64,000 nt of DNA from Leuctra nigra. Taxonomy: Eukaryota; Arthropoda; Insecta; Plecoptera; Leuctridae. How positions within the stretch are numbered: the stretch's first letter is position 1; each line of letters opens with the position of its first letter. Below the pieces are notes generated by a model, which ran no database searches, was not told the origin of the DNA, and saw nothing but the letters and a program-made list of their open reading frames with translations. Shown one piece after another: positions 34,013-45,607 of this stretch. The position numbers were made by a program, and so were the translations under genes. The DNA lies in NCBI GenBank assembly GCA_934045905.1, contig OW203766.1, forward strand, positions 12,896,745 through 12,960,744, in the 5' to 3' direction.

Positions 34013-34434
34013 TATTCATTACTATCCTGTTCGTTGACATGATTTCTAGCAAGATCGGTCTCTTGGTTTGATCGGAATTTATAAGATGCTCGCTTATCAC
34101 AACTTGTTCACTTAGCGGTTTCCATCTACTAATACTAGGTTCTATAATCTACTATCATTAAGTGTCATTCCTGCTACTGCTACTTTTCTCAAGTACTTGT
34201 ATAAAGCTGTTCATAAACAGAAATTTCTTACAATTTTATCATACCAAGACGAAGCTGATCCCTCTAATACCCCTAAAATAATGCCGCTAAGTTATACCTA
34301 GTTAATGGTACATGATTACAGTATAAATAATAAATGATATTTAGCCGACAATTGATATTAATCTATTAAACTAGGGTTATTGTGCGCGAACCCCTTTATT
34401 ACAACTAAGTATAGGTATAATCAAATCGGAATAT

Positions 34435-34455
34435 CCCCCCCCCCCCCCGCCCCCC
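34435..34455. repeat. Poly-C tract
   Basis: A run of C interrupted by one G. It is one of at least nine C or G homopolymer tracts between 34 and 61.4 kb. Confidence 0.9.
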
Positions 34456-34986
34456 ACGAATGTAATAACGCGGAACGATCTGATGCTTGTGTACTGCACA
34501 TATACACTTACACGTGTGGCTGGTGGGTGGCGTGGTGCAATTGATGTGTCTGCGGGTGTGTACCTGCGCGTGAATACCAAGTGTGATTGCCGCAGCGAGA
34601 CGCCGAGAGCACTCTGCTACATTGCGTCTGGAATCCACCAGTCATTTGTCTTGGACGCGACATTTCGATACACGTTCTCGTCAACCTCCGACACGTGGTG
34701 CTCGTCGGAGGTCCCGGACGCGAATATTTTGCTGGCAAATACTTCGTAAATGGGAGAAAAAAATATTTTTATAAAATTCTAGTTTTAAAAGTTTTGAAGT
34801 GAAATAAATGGTTGATCCTACTAGATTATGTTTTCAAATGACATTTACGATAGTTCTGGGATGAAATTGGGGTGTGAAGACCTTCTAGAGGAAAAAAAAA
34901 ATATTTTTTAATTCGAAATAGAGCAACTATTTGTTAATATATCCTTCATTTTACTGATGTAATAGTTGTCATAACACAGTATGTAT

Positions 34987-35732
34987 TAGGGATGGAGAAA
35001 ATATCGATATATCGATATATATCGATATCAAAAAAATATCGAAATATCGATACCTGAATATATTGAATATCGATATATTGAAATATCGAAATATTGACAT
35101 ATCGATATATTGAAATATTGAAATATCGAAATATCGATATATTGAAATATCGAAATATTGAAATATCGATATATTGAAATATTGATATATTGAAGCCTTA
35201 CCGCATGATACAATTATGTTCTTAATTGAAGTTTATACCTACTATGGCAAAATAATTCATATTTGCAGTGCAGCGTTTACAAGATTTATGGACAATTTCT
35301 CAGATTATTCACATTTTCTTTCTTATCTGGCCGGTGACCCCATATTTTGGAACGGCTGTGTTATTTCTTTTTACATTTTCTTTTGCAATTCCTAGCAGTT
35401 TTAGGAGCAATTTAATACATTCATACGATATATCAATATTTCCATACCTATACATCAAAATATTATTTCCATATCAATATTTCGATATTTCGATATTTCA
35501 ATATATCGATACTTCGATATTTCAATATATCGATATTTCGATATTTCAATATATCGATATTTCGATATTTCAATATATCGATATTTCGATATTTCAATAT
35601 TTCAATATATCGATATTTCGATATTTCAATATTTCAATATATCGATATATCGAAGTATCGATATATCGATATATATCGATATATAAATGATATCGATAGT
35701 CGATATCAAAATCCAAGTTTGCTCCATCCCTA
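34987..35732. mobile_element. Non-autonomous hAT element, TSD GTATGTAT, built of ATCGATA repeats
   Basis: 746-bp element with ends TAGGGATGGAG and CTCCATCCCTA. It is flanked by a perfect 8-bp duplication GTATGTAT at 34979-34986 and 35733-35740. Two long arrays of ATCGATAT/ATATTGAAATATCGA lie inside in inverted orientation (about 34998-35200 and 35425-35700), separated by about 220 bp of ordinary AT-rich DNA. Transposase is absent. The 140-codon frame at 35268-35690 is an artefact of the repeat. Confidence 0.92.
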
Positions 35733-35844
35733 GTATGTATACTACACTTCTAAATCAGAGTTCTATTTGTATAAATAAGTAAGTTATTAGAGTTTTGGTC
35801 ACAGTCAATTTATGTCTCATTTACGACGTCTTTGCCAGAAAAAT

Positions 35845-36170
35845 TCTCGCATCCCGGGCTCGATCCCCCAGGCCGGTCGTCCTCACAGAGGCGTTTAGAG
35901 AGGCTAATAGGCTACGACAGCCTCATTGTCACCTCAATTTTAACACTTTCATCATAATCATAATGATTTTGTACCTCAGAGGCCCTCTGTCCATTTCTAT
36001 GATTCTTGAGGGGAACTAAAAATCCAGTAATTCTGGCTTTCAAAATTTCAAAATTATGGCTTACAAAACAGGACATTTTCTAAGATAATATTTCCATAAC
36101 TGTAATTTGTTGACTTCAGTCAATTTGCAATTGCAATTCCAAAAGTGAGCAACGCAAAATCGAAGAAGTC
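35845..36170. mobile_element. SINE-like fragment and downstream dispersed repeat
   Basis: GGGCTCGATCCCCC (35855-35868) resembles a tRNA B box, as in SINE heads. It is followed by a body with CATCATAATCATAATGAT. From about 35972 the sequence (TGTACCTCAGAG, GATTCTTGAGG, TTTGTTGACTTCAGTCAA, CCAAAAGT) recurs, diverged, at about 53097-53325. Whether one element or two is unclear. Confidence 0.5.
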
Positions 36171-36720
36171 GATAGACTTACTAGACTTACAAATGGACTT
36201 TCTATGGATAGAATGCGATTAAAGCTGTCAGTAAGGTCCGGTCGTTCGGACGTTACATTATACCATGTCCCGAACAAGACAATTTCATCTTTTGAGAGAG
36301 TTGGAAAATCGTTTTATGTTCTTGGAAACATCTTGCTTGAAATCGTAAATTGGCCTTATTATAAGTATGAATAATTCCATACCAGTCAAGGGAGCAGAAG
36401 TAAAAATTATATCCTTTATGATAACTAGATAATATTGTTAAAACTGAAGTTCACATTTTAAAATATTTATTTGGCTTCAGTACGGGTGTGCGGTTACCCT
36501 TCTTTACCTCAGTTAAGTATTCAACAGTACTTAAGCATTGAGTGCTTTGTAAGTAATGCTGGGCACGCTCGCGCTTTCATAACACCAAACACTGAGTGTA
36601 TCATCACAGATTTGTGTTTCATGTTAGGACAATCTCTTCTTATTATTACAAGAAGTAATCGTCAAAGTAAGCGAAAGTATTTACTAAATACGCATTCCCC
36701 CTTCCTCGTAAACACAGGAA

Positions 36721-37053
36721 TCTGTCGTGCCTTGTAACCAAGCATCTCGCAGTGTAGCGGGTGGGGGATGCACGAGGGGTTGTCTCCCCCCACCACCCCC
36801 TACCTTGCCCGGCACGGCGTCGCAGCCCGGCCCGACGCTAGGCGTCGCCACACGACGTCGAGCGTCGGCCGAGGCAGCGTCGCCGTGTAGCACTGTGCGG
36901 TAGTGACAAGTCTAGTGCCATGTGCCGTTAGTGCCCGCTGGCTAGTGACGATCGCACGTCGGGTGTCGTGGACTGGATCTGTGGTGACGGACTTAGTGGA
37001 TTACGCGGGATTTGAACCGAGCTAGTTGGACTGAAGACCACGTGGATGGTGAT
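36721..37053 (+). promoter_or_regulatory. Candidate internal promoter / non-coding first exon
   Basis: A CpG-dense, GC-rich block of about 330 bp inside AT-rich intron ends in CACGTGGATGGTGAT|GTAAGTG, a good splice-donor match. A short upstream frame (from 36769) stops at about 36888, so any transcript would be largely untranslated here. An ATG just before the donor would give phase 2, whereas the exon at 53798 needs phase 1. The join would therefore not be in frame from that ATG. This is inference from composition and one donor only. Confidence 0.25.
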
Positions 37054-37282
37054 GTAAGTGCCTGTGTGACTGTTTTCTGTGATACACAACGTAATATTAT
37101 CAGAGCAAGTCATTCAATAAAATGGCAAATCTTTGGGGAGGACAGGACGAAGAATTCAATCTTACAACTTCAATCAAAGAAGGGTTGCTGGAGATATTTG
37201 TTCAAGAAATACGTAGAACAGTTAGGGCTCAGGGATTGGAACGAGTTTTTAAAAGGAAAATGAAGAATGTTTTCATACCTTA

Positions 37283-37383
37283 GGCCTAAGGGATAGTTCT
37301 TCAATACTCTGCTAAAGTGTAAACGGTTGATTAAGACTATATTGTCATGGCAAAAATGGTAATCAGTATTGAAAAAGTGGCCC
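37283..37383. mobile_element. Harbinger-like MITE (family A), short diverged copy
   Basis: GGCCTAAGGGATAGTTCTTC, then AATACTCTGCTAA, at the left and CAGTATTGAAAAAGTGGCCC at the right match the 4771-4916 element. TTA precedes it. The right arm is shortened. Confidence 0.65.
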
Positions 37384-39026
37384 TGAGTCACTTTGTCAAC
37401 TTAAAAAAAATATATTATTACCTATTCCTACACTCAACATATCAAAACGTCTACTTATAGACGGTTATTTGAATGCTGTGTGCCCACATTTCGACCATCA
37501 ACATGTCCTCCTGGCTGAAACGGGTTTATTTGTATGATATTCGCGTCATAAATTGCTATTCAACGTCGTGGTTGTCACTTGCACGCCGCACGATGTTGAT
37601 ATTCAACGTCCTACGTTCCGCGTCTTACGTTCCGCGTCTTACGTTCTGCGGCTGCCGTCGACTCGATCCAAGATTAAATTACCATAATATCCGTCTGGTT
37701 CACCGAACGCGTTTTGCGCGCTTGCCGTTACGGTTCGTTCTTTACCGCGTGTTTTTGTTTATCGACTCTCTTGTACATACGTTCCTCTCGCCGCTCCCGA
37801 TTCAAAGCGATCATCTGTATACGAAGTTGATTCAGCTTTGTGACGAGGTGGCTCGAGGGCCGGTATTGCAATCTCCTGTTCGGTGGCCAAGCATGAAGGG
37901 TTGCTCCCCCCGCTCCCCCCGCTCCCCTTGTACACGTTATTTATCACGGCCATGCAGAACACTGCTGCAGTGGAAGTTGTTGGGAAATAGCTTTGTCGGT
38001 GTCGCGCGTAAATTTGTTTGTTGCGTTGAGAGACTCTGCTCCGGAAGGGTTGAAGCTCTCGCGGAATCTCCTTCAAGAACCCTCAAGATGGATGTCTTGA
38101 AACTTGCATGAAACTATCTCTTTATTCGACTTGCTTGGGGGGGGGGGTTGACGCTGAATGAGTGTTCGTGTGACAATCGAAGCATTTTATAGATGAAGTA
38201 CGTTGCTTTCTTGTCGAGACTTGTTGAATATGTACAAAGTCGCTGCATACGAGATGTAGTGAGCGAGAAAATGTTATTTGTAGAACATTTGTCTGAAAGT
38301 AGTTACGTACTGTTGTATATCATGATGTTCTGGAAAAATACGTGTAATTTAGTTGAGTGGAAGTCGCTCCTCTAGAGAGAATCACGAGATCAAAGGAGTT
38401 TTTGATATTTCGAGTTAAATATCACCTTTTGAAGGGTTTTTACTCAATTAAATTTAGCACAACGAGCTGGTGGTGCTGATATTACAATTATTCACTTCGA
38501 AATATTTCCAATTCCAGTTAATGTAATGATTTTGGAAACGCCGAGGGAAATTGTTCGTCCAATAAGGGAATTATTTCAATTCTCTGCTTGAAACAGTATA
38601 TTATGACTCAATTGTCATGGCAACAACCAATTACATTTCTGGAATGTCTACTTTGTAAAAGTAAAGATTGCGCTTTCACGACATGTATTTGTATTATTAT
38701 ATTCAGCACTTTCGGATTTTATACGTGGATAATTTATTTATTTAGACCGACGTTTCTGCATGTAGTCCTGTCATCTTCAGGGCCTATAATGTCAGATGAC
38801 AGAACTCTCCTGTTGAAACATTGGTCTTAGGGGCCATATTACTATTAGTTTAAGCTTCAGTTAGTTTAAACTTCACTTCGGGAAATATGGTGTTTTACCA
38901 TTATACTGCGACAGATGCAGTCAATGTAGCCTGATGTTAACCTAAACTGAGGAAATAAGCACCGGAATTAAACTGCAGTAAAATGGTAATACATTGAGTT
39001 TTCTGAAGTGTAGCGCCCTAATTTGA

Positions 39027-39314
39027 CAAATGGTTATGAATATCGAAAAAGCAAGACCGAGGTGACATGTACTGAACCTTTATCTACAATTTCATCGCTC
39101 AATGTCATAACTTTGCTCCTACTATGTGGTCAGCATTTGTCGGGCACGAAAACGCTCCGTCGCGCGTCCGTCGCTCATACGGAGCTTTTTCGTGTCCGAC
39201 ACATACTGACCACATAGTAGGAGCAAAGTTATGACAGTAAGCGATGAAAATGTAGATAAAGGTTCAATACATATGTCACCTCAGTCTTGCTTTTTCGATA
39301 TTCATAACCATTTG
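39027..39314. repeat. 288-bp near-perfect palindrome (foldback)
   Basis: Arms of about 135 bp start CAAATGGTTATGAATATCG and contain CATAACTTTGCTCCTACTAT and GTGGTCAG in opposite orientation. The centre (GCTCCGT...ACGGAGC) is also palindromic, so the spacer is only about 20-25 bp. Arm divergence is a few percent by eye. Confidence 0.85.
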
Positions 39315-39807
39315 CCAAATATGCAAGTTATATTTCGTATTTCCCTTTAAAACCGCTCCAAAACGACCGTTGGCGGGGTAAAATAATTTCCCACGACTAA
39401 TGCTCAAGTGTTGAATACTACTAGGTAATTGTTAAAGTTAACTAATGATTTGAGAGAGCATTATAAGCCCTGCACAAGTAATATTAGTTATCTACAAATA
39501 GATTGTGCGATGTTATTCAAAGATCATTAAGTGTGTGATTCTGAATTCACCTCTTCCTTCTCGAACCTCGTCGAGACTCTTGAAGCTCGTATTGAGACTG
39601 ATTGAATGATTATGAATGGTGTCGCGAGGAGTTATATTCCAGCGCCGCGCTCGGCGTCGGTCGCTCGGGACTCGTAACAGCCTCTTGAGTGAATTCAATG
39701 GCTCCTCGTCACAGGCGTCGCGACGCTGGGATCTATTATGCAGGCGCGTCTTTAGCGGGGGGGAATTATCCGACAGCCGGCGGAAACAAAACATGCGTGA
39801 CAGGTGG

Positions 39808-39832
39808 CGGGGGGGGGGGGGGGGGGGGGGGT
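39808..39832. repeat. Poly-G tract (~23 G)
   Basis: Long uninterrupted G run in a GC-rich part of intron 11 next to CAGGTGGC. The open frames across it have no support. Confidence 0.9.
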
Positions 39833-41504
39833 TGAAGTACCTGGTAATTTTAATTGGTATAGACACTGTCAATAATACATTGCTGAGCGTTGACAACGAC
39901 GTGCTTACCTGTTGGGTGTTAATTCATCGTGAATCGAATAATTAGAGTCTGAACTCGGATCTAAACGCCTATGCGAGGTATCTTGGGCGTGTGATTGCGA
40001 TGATAACGCCAGAACGACGAACATGGCATATATTTGTAATTAAATGTTTTGATCCCATGCGGAATGCAGCCCCTAGGATTCTGCGTAGACCCGGTTGGTT
40101 TACCAATAGAAAGATTATGCGGATTAAGAACTTTAGATAAAATACAATTGTTTCAATTATTTCAAAGTATCTGATTGGCTTAGCCGCAAATTTAGAAATC
40201 AATTGAGTTATCCACATTAACTTTTATCGGTAATAATAAAAAACTAGGTAAAATCACGAGGTATTCTTTAGTCTAAATTATGACCTTGACGTACCTTTCT
40301 GTTAGTTGTGAAGCATAACGATATCTTTTGGTACCTAACTTTAAAAATGTATTACTTCGCATCGATCGTCGCCTTGTCAGACAACGTTCCCACAAGTCAC
40401 ATACTTTTTAAATCGCCAAATTCTGAAACATATCAACAAATAGGATCCTAAACACCTTGAAAATCTGGCGAAGTTAAGTGATGATGGGAAGTGACTAACC
40501 GCAGTTAACACGCAAAGAAAGACAATTATAAACTTAGACCTACTTCTAGTTTTGTGCAACACGTTAGCTTCACGAACGGCCATTGATTTGAGGCCTCTTG
40601 GCTTTCTTTCTTGTCCTCTTGGTTTCAAATGAAAACGTCTGTTGTCCAAGTTTCGATACTGTTCCACCATAATACGTCTGCGGCACGGCCCGTATCTACT
40701 CCCCAAACTCAATATCACTTTTCAAACCTCGATGTAATCCTCAATGGATCCCGGATCGCCAGGTGTATATCACGCATGGCAGAGCGTTGACACTCTGTTG
40801 GAAATCCCAACCGGCTTGTTGTGTAGGTTTAGGTTTAGCCGGGAATTATCCCTAGTGCGGTGAAAACAACTTCTCCGCTCTCGCTTGCGATCAGCCGGGA
40901 GTCGCTCGCGCGCGCTATTCTTTTCACAAGGTGTTGTGTGCGGATCGATGGGAAAGCGCTTTCCTTCGATTCCATGCGTCTGCTGTGTGAGGAAGCGGGC
41001 GCTTTTCGTTGCCGCGCGATTACCTGGCAATGCCGTCTTCATCTGCTACAGACGTCGATAACTTAGTGGGGATGAGTGATAAACGTCAGTTGTTTCTTCG
41101 TTCTTGAAGTGAAGCACTTGCCGACCGGTGTTAGGATGTGAGTTCACTCTCAAGTGTTGTACGGAAGTTGGTTGCATTCATCAAATATGTTTGCCATTTA
41201 TCTTGACCTCAGAAGTGGAAGTCCATTGTTTTGATTTTGGGTTGCACACTTCTGGAATATATGCTCTATTTGACTGATGTCAACAAATACAGTTATATTG
41301 AAGTACTCTGGCTACACAATGACTCGTGTCACCGTTACAAATGATTGGATGAAGGTAGAATTGCTGTTTTGTGAGCTCACATAAAGAATCGTTTGAATGG
41401 ACTTCGGACCATCTACCTCTGAGCTACAGATAGTATGCAAATTGAGGATATTAACTTGAAAAGATATTCTGCTTTAGGTATATAACTGTGCTATTATTTA
41501 CTCA

Positions 41505-41760
41505 ACACTTTCAATGCAAACCGTTGAGACGCAAACACAGATACGCGCAACTCCTCGAAACTGAATCTCCGTAACACAGCAAAAACATAATTAGCCACAA
41601 ACTTTTAGCCACGGACCTGCACAATACACGATGGTGTAGAATGAGTTCAACACAACGAGCAGACTCATAGTCACTCTGAGATTGTATTGCACACTTCATT
41701 TCTCCGAACTGAAAGTCTAGGATTTGGAAACTTTTCCTGTTTGTCATCCGACTGAAAAGG
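41505..41760 (-). mobile_element. Diverged Helitron-related sequence
   Basis: GAGACGCAAACACAGATACG, then CGCAACTCCTCGAAACTGAA, resembles the stretch just inside the 4983 Helitron terminus (GATACACGCAACACCTCGAA). The terminus itself is degraded here. Confidence 0.4.
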
Positions 41761-42261
41761 CAATAAATCTTGATATTTGGTATTTCTGAGACAACTGTAA
41801 TGGCTGTAGATTCTGTTCAACTTCAGATTCTCCTAGACACAAGGTTCACGCTATTTCATGTTATCGTGTGTATCAATTTGAAAACTATGCAGTCCTCGGC
41901 AATGTAATGCACTTAGTATGAAACCGTACTTCGTGCATTACTTGCATGACCACTGCTTTACTTAGTAATGCAAATGTAAAGATCTCTCTTGGGTAATCTG
42001 AACCACATGACCGTCTGACGTGTCCAGTCACCGCAACATGTCCTGATGGCATTTAACTCTTATTGCGGTTAACCATAAGGTCTATGTTATGATGCTCAGA
42101 CATGAGATAGTCGACCTTAGAGCGTAATGGCAATAAAGGCGACGCACGTAAGTTCACTATACCGTCGAGACGTTCCGACTCGACACATTTCTTGTAGTGT
42201 TGTGTTTAGAAAATGCATACGTGAACAGTCAAATATGAGAGTACATTAATAATATTAATAA

Positions 42262-42543
42262 TTAATATTTTACAATAAGATTCCTGAGTTTATTAAGAGC
42301 TCACCGACAAGAGAAGATTTTAAAAGACAATTAAAGATAATGCTACTAAAGCATTTGTTTTATTCTACTGACGATTTCTTGAACTGCATGTTTTAGCTTA
42401 TTATGTACGTGTTTTTTTAATTGGTTATGTTCTTTCAGCTGACTTCTTAAGTACAACTAATATGTATGCTTTACTTGACAACTTTTATACATTCGTAAAT
42501 TTTGTATAATTTTTATTGTAATGTGGAAAAAAGGCTTATGAAA

Positions 42544-42578
<35 letters not shown>

Positions 42579-42583
42579 ATACA
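42262..42583 (+). mobile_element. 5'-truncated LINE tail with (AAAT)n end
   Basis: The frame 42277-42396 encodes 39 residues, KIPEFIKSSPTREDFKRQ, then LLKHLFYSTDDFLNCMF, and a stop. This is the C-terminal signature of LINE reverse-transcriptase proteins and is comparable to FKYLLKTFLVQKAYYSLEEY in the LINE at 20.5 kb. A short 3' UTR and about ten AAAT units follow. It is a different family from the LINE with the CTTA tail. Confidence 0.82.
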
Positions 42584-42616
42584 CATGTCCTCTAAAAATT
42601 TGTTTGAAAATTACTA

Positions 42617-42800
42617 GGAAAAAGCTGAGTGAATACGTTGATAAGAGAGCCTTCGAAATGCATGGAAGAGCACAGCTTCTCTTTCAGAATATTTAAACGA
42701 GTATAAACTATAAATCAATTTTCCGGTTAAACCTAGAGACCAATCTTGCTAAAAATCAGTAGGTGAACGAACATAATAGTAATTAATCTTTTGTAGAAAC
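42617..42800 (-). mobile_element. Helitron 3' end (copy 5)
   Basis: CTAGGAAAAAGCTGAGTGAA, then TACGTTGATAAGAGAGCCTT, is a mutated copy of the family terminus, flanked by T when read outward. It lies directly after the LINE tail. The right limit is approximate. Confidence 0.5.
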
Positions 42801-43038
42801 ATTGATCTAAACATTGACACTTCTATTTCTTGTAATGCGAATTGAATACAGATAAATAAAATAATGATTCGGCCTCGGGAACTATTGACTTGAAATGGAG
42901 ACGCTAACAACGCTGGTTTCTTCCTTTACCTTCGTCTGCCACGAATAAACAGTGCCCAACTTTGGATCTCGACGCCCCTGAAATAAAACCCGGGCTTTTG
43001 ATCGCGATCATAACACCCAGAACGACAACTTGACAACG

Positions 43039-43454
43039 TTAAGAGGCAAACGGAAGCGAACGGAAATCGCACGGTTCGTCAGAGCGTTTTTTGAAATTTT
43101 GTCTTCCCACTAAATAATTTAAAAAAATCAGATAGTACCGACCCATAACAGCCCAATGGACTAAATAATGCCGCAAACTGCAGTACTTTTTGACACTTGG
43201 TACGACCTCAAAGTAATTTAAGAGGCAAACGGAAGCGAACGGAAATCGCACGGTTCGTCGCAGAGCGTTTTTTTGAAATTTTGTCTTTCCACTAAATAAT
43301 CTTAAAAAATCGGATAGTAACGACCCATAACAGCCCAATAGACTCGGTACTATCTGATTTTTTAAAATTATTTAGTGGGAAGACAAAATTTCAAAAAACG
43401 CTCTGCGACGAACCGTGCGATTTCCGTTCGCTTCCGTTTGCCTCTTAAATTACT
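43039..43454. repeat. Foldback element plus a direct partial copy (three arms)
   Basis: 43213-43454 is a palindrome whose ends read GTAATTTAAGAGGCAAACGG and the inverse. A direct copy of its left arm lies at 43039-43167 (AGAGGCAAACGGAAGCGAAC, TTTTGAAATTTTGTCTTCCC, ACCCATAACAGCCCAATGGA). The same arm therefore occurs as direct, direct, inverted. The 99-codon minus-strand frame is a by-product. Confidence 0.82.
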
Positions 43455-43884
43455 GATCCAAAGTGGAACTCAGCTTTAACAAGTCCTTCCTGCAGGTAAT
43501 AGTACACGTTGTTTCCTCAAGTCCCAATGTTCTTTGCCTCTTTGTCCTGGACGACCATCAACAACAAATGTGTGCTGCACGTCCGTGGCTCGTGGTGTAT
43601 CCTCGTGGGGCGCTGTGCCTAATTGTCCACATATCATGTGCTCATTATTCCCATGCTTGCCAACTGTCGCGCAATGCCAACAATAATATTTTCCATTCCA
43701 TGCAAAATGTAGAGCTCGTTCAAATTGATGGCGATAATCGGGGGTCATTTTGTAACTCAATTTGCAACAGCGGTGTGCGATTGTGTAACTTTTAGAAGAT
43801 GTCGAGCTTTATCTGGCGCGAGGTATTCTTGACACAATTTGAGAGACATTACCTAATTCCATTTCGATAAGTTATCGCGTTTGA

Positions 43885-44285
43885 TTTTGCTAGTTGCTGC
43901 AGACACTTTTGTGGATGCGATTGGAGACGAAATGGGTTGACGAAATTAACTGAAATTTAGATAAAAGACAAACTTAGCGTTGTTACTTTGTACATTTTTA
44001 ATTGCTTTCTTCGTTAATTAGTACTTCCATAAATTTTTTCTTATAAAAATAATTATTTTCTTTTCTTTCTGGGCGCTTTATACAAATAAATATAAAAATG
44101 TACCAAATAATACACCTCAGGACATGAACAACGCGCCTGTAAAATTTGACCTCAACTGGTTCACGGGTTTGGATTGACCACAGTTTTGCGCGGTTTTGTT
44201 GCAAATCCTTCGGCTACTAACACGGCCCGAAGTAAAATAAAAAATGCTACTAATTAGACTGGTCATGTGAACATCCCCTCAGAGA
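43885..44285. repeat. Foldback repeat, copy 2 (inverse of 983-1430)
   Basis: GCGATTGGAGACGAAATGGG, TAAAAGACAAACTTAGCGTT and, at the far end, ACTGGTCATGTGAACATCCC align with the copy at 983-1430 in reverse orientation. The inner arms are more decayed than in copy 1. Confidence 0.72.
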
Positions 44286-44827
44286 TACACCAACATAATG
44301 GAACATTTTATAATTTTCAATTTGCTCCAACGGTCGAGCTCCAACAGTATAACATTAAAAATTACGTAATTGCATCGAAAGTTAAGCACACTCTTTGGTT
44401 GATGTCAAAAATTAAATATTTCGAATGTTTTCACTAACTTTCTTCGGGTAAGACGAAATATATCTTAGAAAAACAGACCAATTATTTTCGAAATTGTAAA
44501 TAAGGAAAACTGAATTTATAATTTCAATCAGTTTTTTTAAGAAACGCTCCGTCATACCTGAAAAAGTTTAGTGTTAAACTAAACGAAACGTTGTATATTT
44601 TACGTCTAATAAAAAGTTTCTGAAAAGTTCAAACGAATTTTCATATTTTAATATTAAACCAAAGTCAAGTACTGAATCTCATTATTGCACGGTAGTTATT
44701 GCGAAATGAAAAGCTCGCCGACTTTAAAATAATCTTGATTATTTTCCTGCTTCAATATCGATTTTTTGAAAATTATACCTCGCATACATAATGTAAGCTC
44801 ACTAAATGAATTTTCATATGAGATTTA

Positions 44828-45062
44828 GGCTGCATTTCACCAAGATTCCAAACCCGGGTTAGAGGCGGTAAACCTGGTTTAGGCTGCGTTTCACCAAGAT
44901 TCTAAACCCGGTTTAGAGGCGGTAAACCTGGTTTAGAGGCTCCTAAACCAGGTTTACAACCTCTAAACCTGGTTTAGAATCTTGGTGAAACGCAGCCTTA
45001 GAGGCCCCTAAACCAGGTTTACCGCCTCTAACCCGGGTTTAGAATCTTGGTGAAACGTAGCC
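44828..45062. mobile_element. Harbinger-like MITE (family B) containing a nested copy of itself, TSD TTA
   Basis: The outer ends GGCTGCATTTCACCAAGATT and AATCTTGGTGAAACGTAGCC are flanked by TTA (44825-44827, 45063-45065). Its interior TTTA is split by a second copy of the same family. Compare the simple 83-bp form at 13021-13103. Confidence 0.88.
44882..44997. mobile_element. Inner family-B MITE, TSD TTA
   Basis: 116-bp element with ends GGCTGCGTTTCACCAAGATT and its inverse. TTA flanks it at 44879-44881 and 44998-45000. The interior holds several CTAAACC(A/T)GGTTTA dyads. It lies within the outer copy and inserted into that copy's GGTTTAGAGG target. Confidence 0.88.
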
Positions 45063-45607
45063 TTAGTACCTTCCTAATCGGGTTCGGTTTCAAAACGTCA
45101 AATAATTGGTTTTGTTTGCATTCGAATTAATTTGAATTAAGGAGGGATCTTGAATTTCACTCTTCGTCAGATATCGTTCGAACTCGGCGTATAAATAGAT
45201 GTTAATGTTCTGCATCATAATGGCAAGAAAAAGTGGTGAACATGAACTAATTTTCGAGATATATCGCTTCAAAGTTACAGTTTTTTTCTCAGTTTAACAT
45301 TGCGACCATACGAAAACAGTCATGCTGATATTTTTAAAAGTGTATCAGCTTTCCCTCGTATATAATTTTTTGAAAAACTACTATAGCGTGTATCAGATGC
45401 AATAATTTTTAATTGTATACTTTCGTGGATGTTTTACCGAGCTATGAGGGTTTTACTGCTTTATTTTTACGTTTTTCCTTCTAAAAAGTGCAGTTGTACT
45501 TGTAAATTGTGTTGCCATGGTAAAACGGCCTCCTACAAATAGGAATTTTGTTGTAAAATTGTAGCAATTTCAAGAAGTCCGTGATTATATTGCTAGTCCC
45601 TCCTTAA

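Noticed and set aside
35268..35690. 140-codon frame rich in ISIFQYID
   Set aside because: Translation of ATCGATA-type simple repeats inside a hAT element.
36769..36888. Short + strand frame in the GC-rich island as a coding first exon
   Set aside because: It stops before the donor at about 37050, so it cannot be joined in frame to the downstream exon.
37473..38111. 212-codon + strand open frame
   Set aside because: Looks protein-sized, but composition is mixed with no recognisable domain, and the minus strand is also open over part of it. Kept only as part of a GC-rich island.
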